This document shows, piece by piece, positions 32,788 through 43,673 of a stretch of 64,000 nt of DNA (positions within the stretch are counted from its first letter, which is position 1; every line of letters begins with the position of its first letter). The DNA is taken from NCBI GenBank assembly GCA_030847615.1, contig JAUMIR010000002.1:239897809-239961808 (forward strand). Direction: 5' to 3'. Position numbers and translations under genes: made by a program. This DNA is from Gambelia wislizenii (taxonomy: Eukaryota; Chordata; Lepidosauria; Squamata; Crotaphytidae). The notes beneath the pieces are model-generated. The model did no database searches. It saw nothing but the letters and a program-made list of their open reading frames with translations, and was not told the origin of the DNA.

Positions 32788-32797
32788 AGGGGGGCAG
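32788..32797 (+). promoter_or_regulatory. Polypurine tract
   Basis: AGGGGGGCAG two bases before the 3' LTR, the expected plus-strand primer site. A second G run lies at 32772-32778. Confidence 0.75.
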
Positions 32798-32799
32798 TA

Positions 32800-33165
32800 T
32801 GTCAGGGTCATCCATGAATTCTGAGGCATAGAGTTGAGTTCATGGAGAATCCTGACAGTTTGATGGGTTGAGACTGGATCTGCCTTGGGCCTCTGGAATG
32901 TCTGGGAGATGTTGGTTACCATGGGAACGCTGTTCATCCCGGGAGCTCAAGGCCGGCCAGATGGCCTGGCAAATCTCGCTCCTCCAAAGTGTGCTTTGAT
33001 GTACTGCCCTCCCTTTTCTGCTTTCTCACACTGGGTGTACCTTATCTGTCTCCACTGTAAGTTTGTTCTTCAGTTTGCAGCTTTGACACTGTTCCTTACA
33101 CATGCTTCTATTCCAATAAAGAACTTTATTGAAGATATCAGAGTTTGTGTTCTGTGTACATCACA
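32800..33165 (+). repeat. 3' LTR, complete (366 bp)
   Basis: TGTCAGGG...CATCACA, with TG and CA ends, directly followed by the AGGTC duplication. Poly-A signal AATAAA at 33115-33120. No clear TATA box in the U3 region. Confidence 0.95.
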
Positions 33166-33190
33166 AGGTCCATAGTTTCCCCACCCCTTG

Positions 33191-35476
33191 TGTAAAACCT
33201 TAATTGTATATATTAGAAAATGGCTAGATAAGGACACATCCCAAGTAGAGGTTTTGAATCAATTGCTGGTGAGTAAATCAACACATAAATCCTGTTGATT
33301 CAGTGGGTCTTCTCTAGTTGGGACTAGCAATTTTACTTAGGCCAAGATGCTCACCTCTGTTTCCATGTTACATTGTTTCACACTAACTCAATTGGTAAAA
33401 TTAAAATTGTTTTCAAGTTGTGTTATCGATTATAAACCCCTTCCGCCCCTGAGATTTTTCAACATTGGATTGATGTGGGGTGGAAAAGAAAGCCAATGGA
33501 CTGAAATGTTTTATAAATGTATCCATCTGAAGCCCTGAGAGACTATTAAAATGAAATAATTCTTGCATTTTCCCCCTACTTCTTCCCATCAGAAGGAAAC
33601 TGCATCAGATTCTCACCACTGCTTTTCTTCCTTTTGAAATACATGCAAATAAAAATGTGTGCATCTGAAAAATATGCACCGACCCACTTTAGTCAATGAG
33701 GGAAAGTAGCAATATATATATTAATTTTTGTGCATATAGCTCGGGGAGGGAGATCCTCGGAACCTAATACGGTATTTCAATGAAATGAAATGCTGGTGGG
33801 ATTCTAAGAAATGCACTAAATTGGCAGATATCTGTGTCCTCATGAGCTGTCTCCTTGAAATGATGGAGTCTTCTACCTAACACAGGTGTTGAGATTCATC
33901 TAGGAGTTTATGGGTGGTGTGCTGTCATCCTATATGATCCCAAAGGACCCACAGAAGGGGCTATGATAAAATATCATCTTTGCCCTTACGAGCCATAGAT
34001 GAATATAGTTTTCTTTCTCCTGCTGTTCAACTGCTCTGCTAATCTATAGGCCTTGTTGATGGCTTATCAAAGCATACCACATTCTCTCAGATCAGTTTAC
34101 TGGAAAGCAATCTCTGGGCATTTCCTTAATCCTCCTGAATGTTGTAAAATCATTTACACATTCCTCCTTGATGAGATTCAGGCCTTCCTGTCCCATCAAC
34201 AACACCAAGAGAAGACACCTGGAATGTGCCCCTCCCTGGCTACCATTTGTCATTTCAGCTCCTCCCCAGGGAAACTCTTTCTTGGAAAGAACCGGAGTGT
34301 AACATCATCAGCTGCTGTCCACGGAGTCCAGCAGAAGTCAGAGATGCTTGGAAGAGATGAGCCCCCAACATGACATCCATCAATGAGGTTTGCTGTTGTC
34401 ACATGTATCAACACTGTCACTGAATCCCTGTGTGAGTACCCCAGGCTTCTGACCCAACCACAGGGAAATCCAGATATGAGGTTCCCAAAGAGAAATGAAA
34501 GGAAGAAGAAGCTTTCATGGTACTATAGAAGGAAGAATCTACTTGGCAATTTTCGCTTATGCTAGTATCCTATTGATCAGTCCCAACTAAAGTAACTTAT
34601 GCAATCAATTGTTGAATGGGGCATTAACACATCAGTAAACCCCATTGACTGAATGGGTCTACTTTAGTCAGGACTAACAACAGGATTTAGGCCTTAGGGC
34701 GTCAAGGGCAAGCTCAACCCATGAGCAGCCATTCCCAAGCCAAAGCTAAAAAGCTTGGTTCTTCAGCCTGGAACATATCCTATGCCTTCCAAAGAGCTGG
34801 CTCTTTTTTTCCTATGCTGCCTCTTGCACTGTGGAATGAAATGGCTTCCTAGAATGTTCCCAAAATCAAAAACTATTTTTTCCATGAAGCCCTTGCACAA
34901 AGATTCAGGTGAATAAGATGGTCATGTGTCTTATTTTATAGAGGGAAGTCCTCTGTAAAATCATGTTTGCCAAACTAGTAAGTACTTCCACATTCATTTT
35001 AAAATTCCTGACTTCAATAACATAAATATTTGAGAATGAGACCTATTATTTTTGTTAACACAGGAGATGAAACTGTGCCATTATTTAATGAAGCCACGTG
35101 CATTGGATTTTATTGTCCTTGTTGTTTTCTTAGTTTTTCCACAAAAGCAATTATCCATAGACAATTGAAATATTGAAATAGTCTGTGGAGTATTTGCTTT
35201 TTTTATTGAAATAGTTACGGTACCTTTGTTTTCCAACATTTGTTTTACTATAACTTGCTTGGCTCAAAAGGGAGCAACTCAGCCCAATATTATCTCATGT
35301 AGTATGTTTTATTATCTTGCCAGACTCATTGCTTTGTTACTGTTACTGTTTTCTTCTGGAATGACTTTACTGCTATGTTGTCCCACCACATGTTTAGGAA
35401 GGTTCTTAATTCAGCACATTACTCCCAGCATTTGGGGGTTAGTGTGCCATAAATTCTAGTAGGTCCTACTAGACAC
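33191..35476. other. Largely unassigned; possible L2-like fragment
   Basis: No gene found. At 34805-34930 a weak plus-strand frame reading ALWNEMAS resembles the ORF end of L2-type LINEs. The rest shows nothing I can name. Confidence 0.35.
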
Positions 35477-35610
35477 AGGGCTTATCTACATGAATAATAC
35501 ACCTCATCTTGCCCCCATCTCAGAGCTCTGAAGTACATACAACACAAGGCATTTGGCCCATTTCCCCTCTGGAAGTCCTCACCACGCCCAGGGCTGAGAT
35601 AGGAGGAAGG
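35477..35610. mobile_element. Fragment of the GGGCTTATCTACA MITE family
   Basis: Starts GGGCTTATCTACATGAATAA, like the left end at 7515, and contains CTTGCCCCCATCTC, shared with 59060-59075. The right end is missing. Confidence 0.5.
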
Positions 35611-37079
35611 TGGGGTAAGTCCCATTAAAGCATTATAGAATAACTAGCTGGACCATACGCCGTTAAAAAACTCCCCCCAAAATGCCTGGTAGACCTCACA
35701 ACAACCCTATAAGGTAGGTTAGTGGGTTTAAATTCCTCTTCCCCCTTCTCAGTGTTCCATCCACATTTTTCCTGGAACTGCTGAGGGTGACTCACTCTGT
35801 AACCCTGCCATGGCCGCCGTGACTGCCTGGATCCCATCGCAGCCTGTGACTGATGAGTGGGTGACGGAGTGAGAGGAGTGAGGGGCCCTTGTGAGGCGTT
35901 GATGCAGATTGAGTGGGAGAATGCACTAAGTGAACCCCCCTTGGGAAGCCCTCCCAATGTTCCAGTTCTGTAGTTCTGTACACTGAGTCCTTTGGCCTTG
36001 TTGCATCTGCAAACAGAAAGAATTTGTCCTGTCTGCCATTAAGTGTGATTCCTTAATATTTTCAATGCGCGTTAGGAATTTAGCCAATGGTTCTCAGAAA
36101 AAAATGACTATAAGGATGAACAATAAGCAGAACTGTCTGGCTCCCTGGTTGACGTGTATGTAGTTGGAATCTCATTTGTCTCAACGAAAGATGGACTGAG
36201 TTGATTCTAATTGTTTTCCATGAAGAACATGCTTTAAACATGTCTGCCTGTAGTCATCTGACTCTGTCACACCTCTGCAAAGAGGGGGGGGGGAACGTAA
36301 ATAATATTGCATGACTCCATTTGTTGGTTGCTTAATATGATAAAGATTTTAAATTTTATTTTAAAATTAATTACCGGTATTAAAAAAGAGTTGCTTTGTT
36401 GCTTTTATAAGGTTTATTGATCATGTGTTTTTTAAAAAAAACAAATTCATTTTTAATTTTTTTAAAAAAATCTAATTTATTGAATGTATAAAACACTTTG
36501 AGAGATACAATTGTTGGGTTTATGTTATGTTTTAATTAATTATATTTTATAAGCATTGTTAGAGTCTAATTTTTTTTTATCTTTGCTTAATCCTGATTGG
36601 TTAGGCAGCCCTCTGTTAATCAGTTTGCAGGGATTCCCATGGAAATGTTTTCATCATTATGTACTATTTTAGTGAAAAAAACAAAGTGGGGAAGGGAGTA
36701 GGTTCACATTCCTTTCCACAAGAAAGCAGCCTTGTCAGGAGATTTGTTATGTTGATCTACTTAGGGCTTTCCCCCCTTAATTTCATCTATTGTTATATCA
36801 TTGTAGATATTCTTGATGTTCCATAGAAACAGTCTTTCAACATTTTAGTCCAAGTAGCGCCTGATTTTATCAATAATTGGTTTACTTGAGGAGTACAGTG
36901 AATTAAACCATTTTCATTGCTTATATTTTCTTAAGTAGATAATTCCTTACATTCCTTATTTTTATCGTCTATGTGTGTATATATAAATGTTGTGGGGTTT
37001 TTTGGATCTTTTTTTTTCTGATTCTGTTCAAAAGTATTTTTGAGTTTTTGTCCCCAAATTCATAACAAGTTTTATTTAA
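35611..37079. other. Unassigned, very AT-rich
   Basis: No gene or clear repeat. From 36340 to 37060 the sequence is dominated by A and T runs. Confidence 0.4.
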
Positions 37080-37136
37080 ATTTGGACTGGATGGCCCTCG
37101 TGGTCTCTTCCAACTCTGCAATTCTATAACTCTATG
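37080..37136 (+). mobile_element. CR1 3' terminus, very short
   Basis: TTGGACTGGATGGCCCTCGT followed by TTCCAACTCTGCAATTCTAT, as in the copy ending at 45425. Confidence 0.85.
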
Positions 37137-37469
37137 AAATAACACACTATATTATGATTTTACTTTTGGCATGAGCAGCCTTCAGATTATTTTTCCATAC
37201 AATTTTGTATAGTGTTTTTTTTTAAACTGAAGTCTTTTTTCTCAATATGATTTCACTTATAGCATGTCCTATGTCACTGTTTGCATTTCCTCCCATGTTA
37301 CTCAAAATGCAATTAATTTGCAAAACTCTGTTCAAAATATTGCTTTATTCTGTCTTCTACTCTATTCACTGTTTTTTTTTTGTTTTTGCAATAAAATTTG
37401 GTTGAATCTCCAGGAAAATATATTCTGCTGCTTTATTTTATAATAAGTATAATTATTTCAGATATAAGA

Positions 37470-37516
37470 CCCTCATAGAAACATAGAATCGTAGAGTTGG
37501 AAGAGATCACAACCTG
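37470..37516 (-). mobile_element. CR1 3' terminus, antisense, very short
   Basis: CATAGAATCGTAGAGTTGGA followed by AGAGATCACAACCTGG is the reverse complement of the CR1 end. Confidence 0.75.
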
Positions 37517-37690
37517 GTCTGAAGCTGTGTAGATCTTATGTTTACTTTAACTATATGTTGAGACAATGGTTAGAAAATTAATATAGAATCTATTATAATG
37601 TTTATTGGGAATTTAATATAGGATCAATTTTACATCCATTCAGACTGTGGTATAATCACTTTATCTGGGATACAAATACAGAGATCATCA

Positions 37691-37920
37691 GGGGTGTATC
37701 CACAGTGCAGAACTGTAGCAGTTTGACACCACTTTAAGTGCCATAGCTCCATCCTATGGAATCATGGGATTTCTAGTTTTATAAGGCCTTTAGCCTTCTC
37801 TGCCAAAGAGTACTGGTGCCTCACCATACTACAAATCCTGGTATTCTTTACAACAGAGCCATGGTAGTTAAACTGGTATCAAACTGCAATAGTTCTACAG
37901 TGTGGCTACACTGTAGGTGT
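37691..37920. mobile_element. hAT-like palindromic MITE
   Basis: CCACAGTGCAGAACTGTAGC faces its inverse near 37890-37910, and GGTATCAAACTGC mirrors GCAGTTTGACACC. Inner arms contain a divergent ATGGGATTTCTAGTTTTATA against ACTACAAATCC. No target duplication verified. Confidence 0.65.
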
Positions 37921-38153
37921 CTACTAAGTTACATTTTTACAATATTGGTAAATGTTTATTATTTAGCTTACCATTTTGTTTTCTCTGCATGTCCCCATAC
38001 TGTCTAAATTCTGATCACTAATTAGACTCAAATCCTCCCACAAGCAATACTCTGGCTTATTTATTAATTTATTTAGCACAGTAAGTTTTAATAATTCCAT
38101 TGAATAGTGTTTGGGTGACCAGCACAGACAATGGTGATAGTAAAAATGTATCT

Positions 38154-38434
38154 ATGTGAAGTCGAAGGCTTTCACGGCTGGCATCTATAGATTTTCCTTG
38201 ATATTTTTCTGGGCTGTGAGGCCATGTTCTGGAATAGTTTCTTTCTGACATTTCGCCTGCATCTGTGGCTGGCATCCTCAGAGAATGGTTGGGTGGGGGT
38301 GTGTGCACATAAACTCCACACACACTCCCACCCAACCATTCTCTGAAGATGCCAGCCACAGATGCAGGCAAAACATCAGAAAGAAACTATTCCAGAACAC
38401 GGCCTCACAGCCCAGAAAAAAACCAAGGAAAATC
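38154..38434. mobile_element. Foldback retroelement with 13-bp target duplication
   Basis: Flanked by the exact 13-bp direct repeat TAAAAATGTATCT (38141-38153 and 38435-38447). The element starts with the head ATGTGAAGTCGAAGGC. An inverted body follows (about 38190-38299), then a CA/GT-rich spacer, then the body in direct orientation (about 38330-38434) ending AAGGAAAATC. The copy at 16321-16452 has head plus direct body only. Hammerhead-like cores occur on both arms. Long target duplication plus inverted internal duplication fits target-primed insertion of a Penelope-like or similar element, but no reverse transcriptase is present and the family is not certain. Confidence 0.7.
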
Positions 38435-38447
38435 TAAAAATGTATCT

Positions 38448-40540
38448 CCCATCTGGATCTCTAAATAGGTCTTCCTCTTTTCTATTAAGTTTCTTTGCTG
38501 AAAAAAAATCACTCCTCCTCCACATTTTGAAGTGCTTGGAATCATCCCTTTTTGGAATGCCCCTTTGCACTTACCATAATGACTACGTTTGTTTCAGTCA
38601 TAAGCATAGTCTTAATGCTCTCCTATTCATTCGTTGCTAATAGCAAATTTAAGTTCTCTCCTGATCTTTGAGCCCCCGTTTTCTACGCTACACCAACAGT
38701 AAACTTAACAATGAACCAAAAGTGAAACCAGAACAAAATCATGTCATTCCCTTACATGGGACTTTTTCTGTCAGAGCTCGCATGCTTCAGATATTTGGTC
38801 TTTGCCCTGGTATTTCTTATTAAGGAGTGTAGACACAGACCTCCCTCCCTCCCTCTTCTCCCATGTCATAGCAGTATAGTTTTCTCATAGCAAACAGCAT
38901 TTGTGCTTACTTAACAGTAACCTATAATGTCCCCATGAAGTGGTCCCATAAGCTATGTAGTTCATGGATCGTCTCACATTTTCCATACTTATAATAATTC
39001 TACACCCTCCCACTCTGGTTTACCTTTTGTGAAAGCATCCCTCCCTAATTTCTTCACTCTGTCTGTTGCAGTTATTTTAGCATGCTGTTCTACATGAGCA
39101 CTTCATATTATGTACCAGAGATAAACAGAAAGTCCTCAGTAGTTCTCTGTAATGAAAGTTGCTATGGTGTTGAAGATCCCTTTAATTGGCATTTTGGTCC
39201 CATGGTGTCACTCTCTTCTGCCTATCTCATATCCATCAGGCTGGGCTTTCTTCCCTCCATGTCATATTCATTGGGTTGCATGTTCTGACCCACTTTTGAG
39301 ATCTTCCTTCTCCTCATTTGTGTCTTCAACACCTCCTGAGCCAAGTAAGGAGGTTTGGTAGGTTGCTTTCTTTTTTACTGTTTGTGTTTATGATATAGAT
39401 CATGCTGTTGTGGTTCACAAGTATGTTAAAAGGGACCTTCCCTCTATCTTCTCAATGAAATACTTGAATTGTTTTGGGGGGGTTTTGGAGGTTTTCTTGA
39501 TAATGTTGTAATGTCATAATGTTTTTCTCATTTCTTTTTGTCTTGTTTTCAACTGTACCTGCTTTAATTTTGTTGTGTTCTGGTGTTCTGGGAGAAAGGT
39601 GGACTATGTCAAATAAATAAATACATTTTTCAAAAGGCTGCTCTTATAACTATGTCCTGTGGCTGATGTCACCACCACCATGTGTAAAAGCTCTGTTGAC
39701 CCCTTTCAGTTGCGTCTTTAATTTGTAGATCCGGTAATAGGGCATCAGGACAGTGAGATTAGAAATGATATCATGTTGCTTTCTTTAGCTGACTCTTTAA
39801 ATTTCCCTATGACTCTCAAATTTGCCCACTGACTTCCATAGAATTCAGAAGATCTCCATGCTACAATTTCCTTTTTTAGCTTTGGAATGCCAATTTGGTA
39901 TCTATCATTTTAGATGCTTCTTACATCATTTTTGCTATGTCCATGACTTGACTTGTCCAGTCAGCCATTCTTGCCTGTCTTATGGACTTTTGCCCATATT
40001 GATTTAAATAACTTAAGTTGGTTCAACTGACCTGTTGTGTTGTCAAGAAAAGTCTAGTTGTCGTTTCTGCCACTTACCTTTTCAGTTTTTTCCTTCCTTC
40101 CTTCCTTCTTTCCTTCTTTCCTTCTTCCTTCTTTCCTTCCTTCCTTCTTCTAAAATTTTGTGCCACTTCGGTCTCCTCCTCGTCTTCCAATTAAACTAAA
40201 CATAATGGGTTGAACCTAGAGAAAAACATAGTTTTAAGCTGTGCTCTTTGCGTCCTTCGACTTGCAACCCATTCATTTCTTCGCATTTCAGTTTTATGCA
40301 TTTCTACATGCCATTTTCCCTTTAAAATCTGCAAGGATGGGGATCAGAGTTCCGTGCTAGTCTGCCATACTTGGATGGTGAGGTCACCACCACCCTGCTT
40401 TCCCCTGGAGTTCAACAGCACAGTCCAATACTCTTGTAATGTATAGGGTTACACTTGACAACATTGCACAGGTGGTGGGGAGAGGGGATTGATGCACTAG
40501 ATCCAAAGCCGCCTTGAAGGTTTTGCAATGGTATAAGGCA
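38448..40540. other. Largely unassigned; LINE-type tail and (TTCC)n
   Basis: A plus-strand repeat tail (GGGAGAAAGGTGGACTATG, then AAATAAATAAATA) lies at 39585-39630. A TTCC/TTC microsatellite occupies about 40089-40149. No gene. Confidence 0.45.
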
Positions 40541-40549
40541 GCCTCCTCC

Positions 40550-40830
40550 AACTTGGTGCCTTCCAGATGTGTGAAGCATTTTTGACCATTGGCCATATGG
40601 AGAAGGACTGATAAGAGTTGAAATCCAAAATATCTAGGGGACACCACATTGAAGAAGGTTGGGGAGAGACGCTAGATAGATAGACATTAGAAAATAATAA
40701 TTAGTATAGTTTGGGCTGAATCAGTGGTTTTCCTTGTACTTTGCTCCCCAGATGTTGCCAGACTACAGCCCTCAAATCCCTGACCATTGGACTCCTGAGA
40801 GCTGAAATCTATCTTCATCCAGGGATGCAA
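40550..40830. mobile_element. hAT-like MITE fragments
   Basis: CCTTCCAGATGTGTGAAGC, GACCATTGGCCATATGG and, at 40749, CCCAGATGTTGCCAGACTAC followed by CCCTGACCATTGG are fragments of the family that also hosts the gypsy insertion. Two degenerate copies. Confidence 0.45.
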
Positions 40831-40879
40831 GACTGGGAAATACTAGACTAAACCAGTTCTTCAACACTGTTAGCTTCTT

Positions 40880-41455
40880 CAAAGACAGTGGACAGAGCAG
40901 GGGTAGGGAACATGTGTGTCATGCTCTGCTTCCAGAACTTGGAAATGGACTCTGACTCAGAGACTGAAGCAGTGGACATGCCAGGACCTGCTGAACCAGA
41001 GCACGAGGATGTTCCAGAGCCACAGGCCTCAGAGACAGACAATAGTGCAGTACCAGCTGTGGCAGAGGGTCCTGCCCCTTCAGGTACAGAGGACAACATA
41101 CCTATGCCTACCTTCACAGCACAAAGACAACAAAAGGAGGACTTTGGAGAGGTTTCAGCATATTTATAGGAAGCAGCAATTAGTTAAACAGCAGCTACAT
41201 TAGCTGCTGTTCTAAAAATATACAGCACTACTCTCCAGGGGTTGTCGGAGATTATCTGACCTACCTGAGTACCCATTGTGTTCCTGCTCATTATGTTTGA
41301 CCTGGACTGTGTTTGTTTACTCTGGACTCTGCTTGCCTGACTCGGATTCTGCTGGACTACCCTGAACTCTGTTTACTGGACCTGGACCTTGTATATTGGA
41401 CTTTGCTTGTGGAGTTATGTTTTGCTTACTAGTAAAGTAAGTATCTGACTTCACA
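40880..41455 (+). repeat. Possible LTR or retroelement end
   Basis: An acidic frame (40888-41169, rich in E, P and S) is followed by a region with loosely repeated CTGGACTCTG-like blocks (41295-41405) and TTTGCTTACTAGTAAAGTAA. This resembles the end of a retroelement reading into an LTR, but no second copy or boundaries were found. The peptide could equally be chance. Confidence 0.3.
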
Positions 41456-41554
41456 ATGCTTTGATTCCCTTGCCTGTAATTAACTTGACTGTGCTGTGCC
41501 TCTGCTATCAGCTGTGTAGTAATCAACTTTTGGCTGATTGCCCAGACATTGTTT

Positions 41555-41665
41555 GGGCAATGTATCTCTCCAAATGTTACTGGACTGCAACTTCCATCAG
41601 CCCTTGCCAGCATCTCCAGTGCCACAGAATAATGGAAGCTGCAGTCCAGCTACATCTGAGTGGCC
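41555..41665. mobile_element. hAT-like palindromic MITE fragment
   Basis: TTACTGGACTGCAACTTCCA and TGGAAGCTGCAGTCCAGCTA are inverted around CAGCATCTCCAGTGCC. Confidence 0.6.
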
Positions 41666-42384
41666 ATGCCTTCCCCACATCTGAGATAGAGGATAATGCT
41701 GACTCTGCTTTTTTGCGGGGGTTCCTTTCAGAGTGTTCTTTCCAATTTGACATATTCCACAATATAGACAAATCAAGGCATCATTGTCAGACAAGGGCTA
41801 ACCCATCTGAACATGCATCAGCCTGTACTATAATCCAAGCAAGGGGTGATATGTGATGCTGCTGGTGGTGGTGATTTTAAAAACTTAAAATGTTTTAGGC
41901 ACTGTGCAAAGGCAGCCATACAAAGTTATGGCATTGGTGAGTGGAGGGTGATGTGTCCCGCCCTCTACTTCCAGTGAGCTGCAACAAGGAGTTGCAACAG
42001 GATCCCAGAGGTGACCCTGTTCCTGCTTGTTAAGTTGCCACTTGCTTGCAGGAGGGGGCTGGACACATCATGCTTCAGCACCCCACTCATCAGCACCACA
42101 GACCTCCATCCATTACTCAGTATGCCTGGCTGAATTTTAAGGTGGGGTCTGAGGATCAGATTAGGAGAAGGAGCATAGCCACACGTCGTGGCTATGTGTC
42201 CAATGTAGGATCTCAACCTCTATCTTTAAAAACCAGAAGTGGACTTCCAGCCCCTTCTGAGTTTATCTGTTTGTTTGTTTGGAAGTCCATGTGAACCCTC
42301 AGAGGGCCCCAGAGGCATAAAATTGCCCCCCCCCTCAAGACCTGCCACAGTTGCCTGCCCTTGAACAATAGGATTGTAAGATCA

Positions 42385-42690
42385 AAAAGAAGAAGAAGAA
42401 GAAGAATGTGAACAGGAACATGTCTCTCTCTGGCTTTTCTTCGCAAACGAAGATTCAGGAAGGACTCATCCCGTGCTTTCTGCAAGCACGCTGATGACTG
42501 AAAAGGCCAATCCGAGATAAACAAGTCCGGTTGCAGAAAGCACAGCAGAGGGTCTCCTTGGGTGATGTTTTTGGGTTGTGGTTCTTTCTGCGTTGTCGTT
42601 TCTCTTCAAGACTTGTTCGGCGTGAGTTCTCAAATAAGGCTGCAGCATTGTGGATAGTGCATCTCCATGCCTCCCGACATGTAAGGAGTA
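42385..42690 (-). mobile_element. RTE-like LINE 3' end, antisense, with (CTT)n tail
   Basis: Minus-strand reading matches 51750-51985 (GAACTCACGCCGAACAAGTC, AACGACAACGCAG). It includes a frame with CAFCNRTCLSRIGLFSHQ, a zinc-finger-like C-terminus of ORF2. The 3' end GCCAGAGAGAGA continues into ACATGTTCCTGTTCACATTC and a TTC-repeat run on the minus strand (42390-42406 on the plus strand reads AAGAAG). 5'-truncated. Confidence 0.8.
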
Positions 42691-43670
42691 AAAAGATACA
42701 ATTTGTAAATGTTGAGCTACTTAAAAAAAAAAAGGAACACAGAAATGAAAAATGAACAAGCAAGATCAAGCATGGTGGGAAAATGAGAAGTTTTGTGATG
42801 GAAGAAAGGCTAAATATGAGAAGCACATAAGAAAGAAAAGAATACTGTGCATAAACAAAAATGAACAAGGGAGAATGCAGGAGGGAGGTAGCCCACAAAA
42901 TACTGAATTCTCTTAACAGTAAAGATGAGAAACAATACAAATCGAAATCATGGAATACAAAACAAAGATAGTTGTTTCACCAGAGTTTCTCTTGGCAATA
43001 TTGCGTCAACGATATGGAAGAAAATAAAAATATTTTGGGGGGAAGGGATGCCACAAAAGCAGCCTTAAAATTTTCACATTGTGTATAAAAACATCCAAAT
43101 TCTATCCAAGGTGCACACATCTCCAAATCCCCCCACTTCTCTATGTATGAAGGGTAGCTCTGTGAACCCTAAAATCCAAAATCTAAAGTATACCAAGTGG
43201 TGATGCCTTTATTAGGCCAACCAGAAGGCACAAATTAATCACACCAGCAGTTAAAATCTCAAGCAAGCAAGACCCAGACCTGTGACTCTAACAATGTCAC
43301 TTTTCTTTCCCTGCAAGATTTTTTTTAACCATCTTTGCCTGATGAGATAGCATGGTAAATTTTGTACCTTCGGGTTGGCCTAATGAAGGCATTACCACAA
43401 CAGGCACATTGATCAAAGTGCAGAGATTCTCTGTCCCTCCAGAGGTTTTGTACTATGACTCCCAGACAGGACCGTATTACGGTTCTCGTAGGCCCTCGGC
43501 ACCATTGTATTCAACTCCTGGCCTGCCTATTTCTAATTTTTGTGGCTTAAAATATAAAATATCTTTATTTTGAAATTTTGTTTTCCTTCTCAGTTTCTGT
43601 AAAAAAAATGTTAATCCTAATCCTGTTTTTGTAGACTCTAAAATTAACATTTTCATAGGCATGAAACACT
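42691..43670. other. No recognisable feature
   Basis: Purine-rich first half explains the long antisense frame at 42455-42940. Nothing identified in the remainder. Confidence 0.35.
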
Positions 43671-43673
43671 ATA

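Larger units (their letters stand above)
29095..33165 (+). mobile_element. Ty3/gypsy chromovirus retrotransposon, gag-deleted
   Basis: A 4.07-kb LTR retrotransposon flanked by AGGTC on both sides (29090-29094 and 33166-33170). Order: 5' LTR, end of protease, reverse transcriptase, RNase H, integrase with GPF module and C-terminal chromodomain, polypurine tract, 3' LTR. PR-RT-RH-IN order and the chromodomain place it in Ty3/gypsy, chromovirus branch (a Sushi-like vertebrate lineage is my inference). The last 8 bp of the 5' LTR, the primer-binding site, gag and most of protease are missing. Two stop codons break pol. The LTRs differ by five substitutions and one 1-bp indel over about 357 bp, so the insertion is young. 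It cannot move on its own. Confidence 0.95.
28960..33190. mobile_element. hAT-like MITE split by the gypsy element
   Basis: Left part 28990-29094 (TTGTTGGACTCCAAC, then GATGATGGGACTCCAACAAG, ACCTGGAGGTC) and right part 33166-33190 (AGGTCCATAGTTTCCCCACC) form one copy of a repeat whose consensus reads as a continuous end of this type. Related fragments occur at 40730, 41555, 51195, 54240 and 60835. The gypsy insertion and its duplication lie exactly between the parts. Confidence 0.55.

Noticed and set aside
42455..42940. A 161-residue minus-strand frame with a zinc-finger-like stretch
   Set aside because: Its C-terminal part is the RTE-like LINE tail; the N-terminal part is a low-complexity translation of purine-rich sequence.
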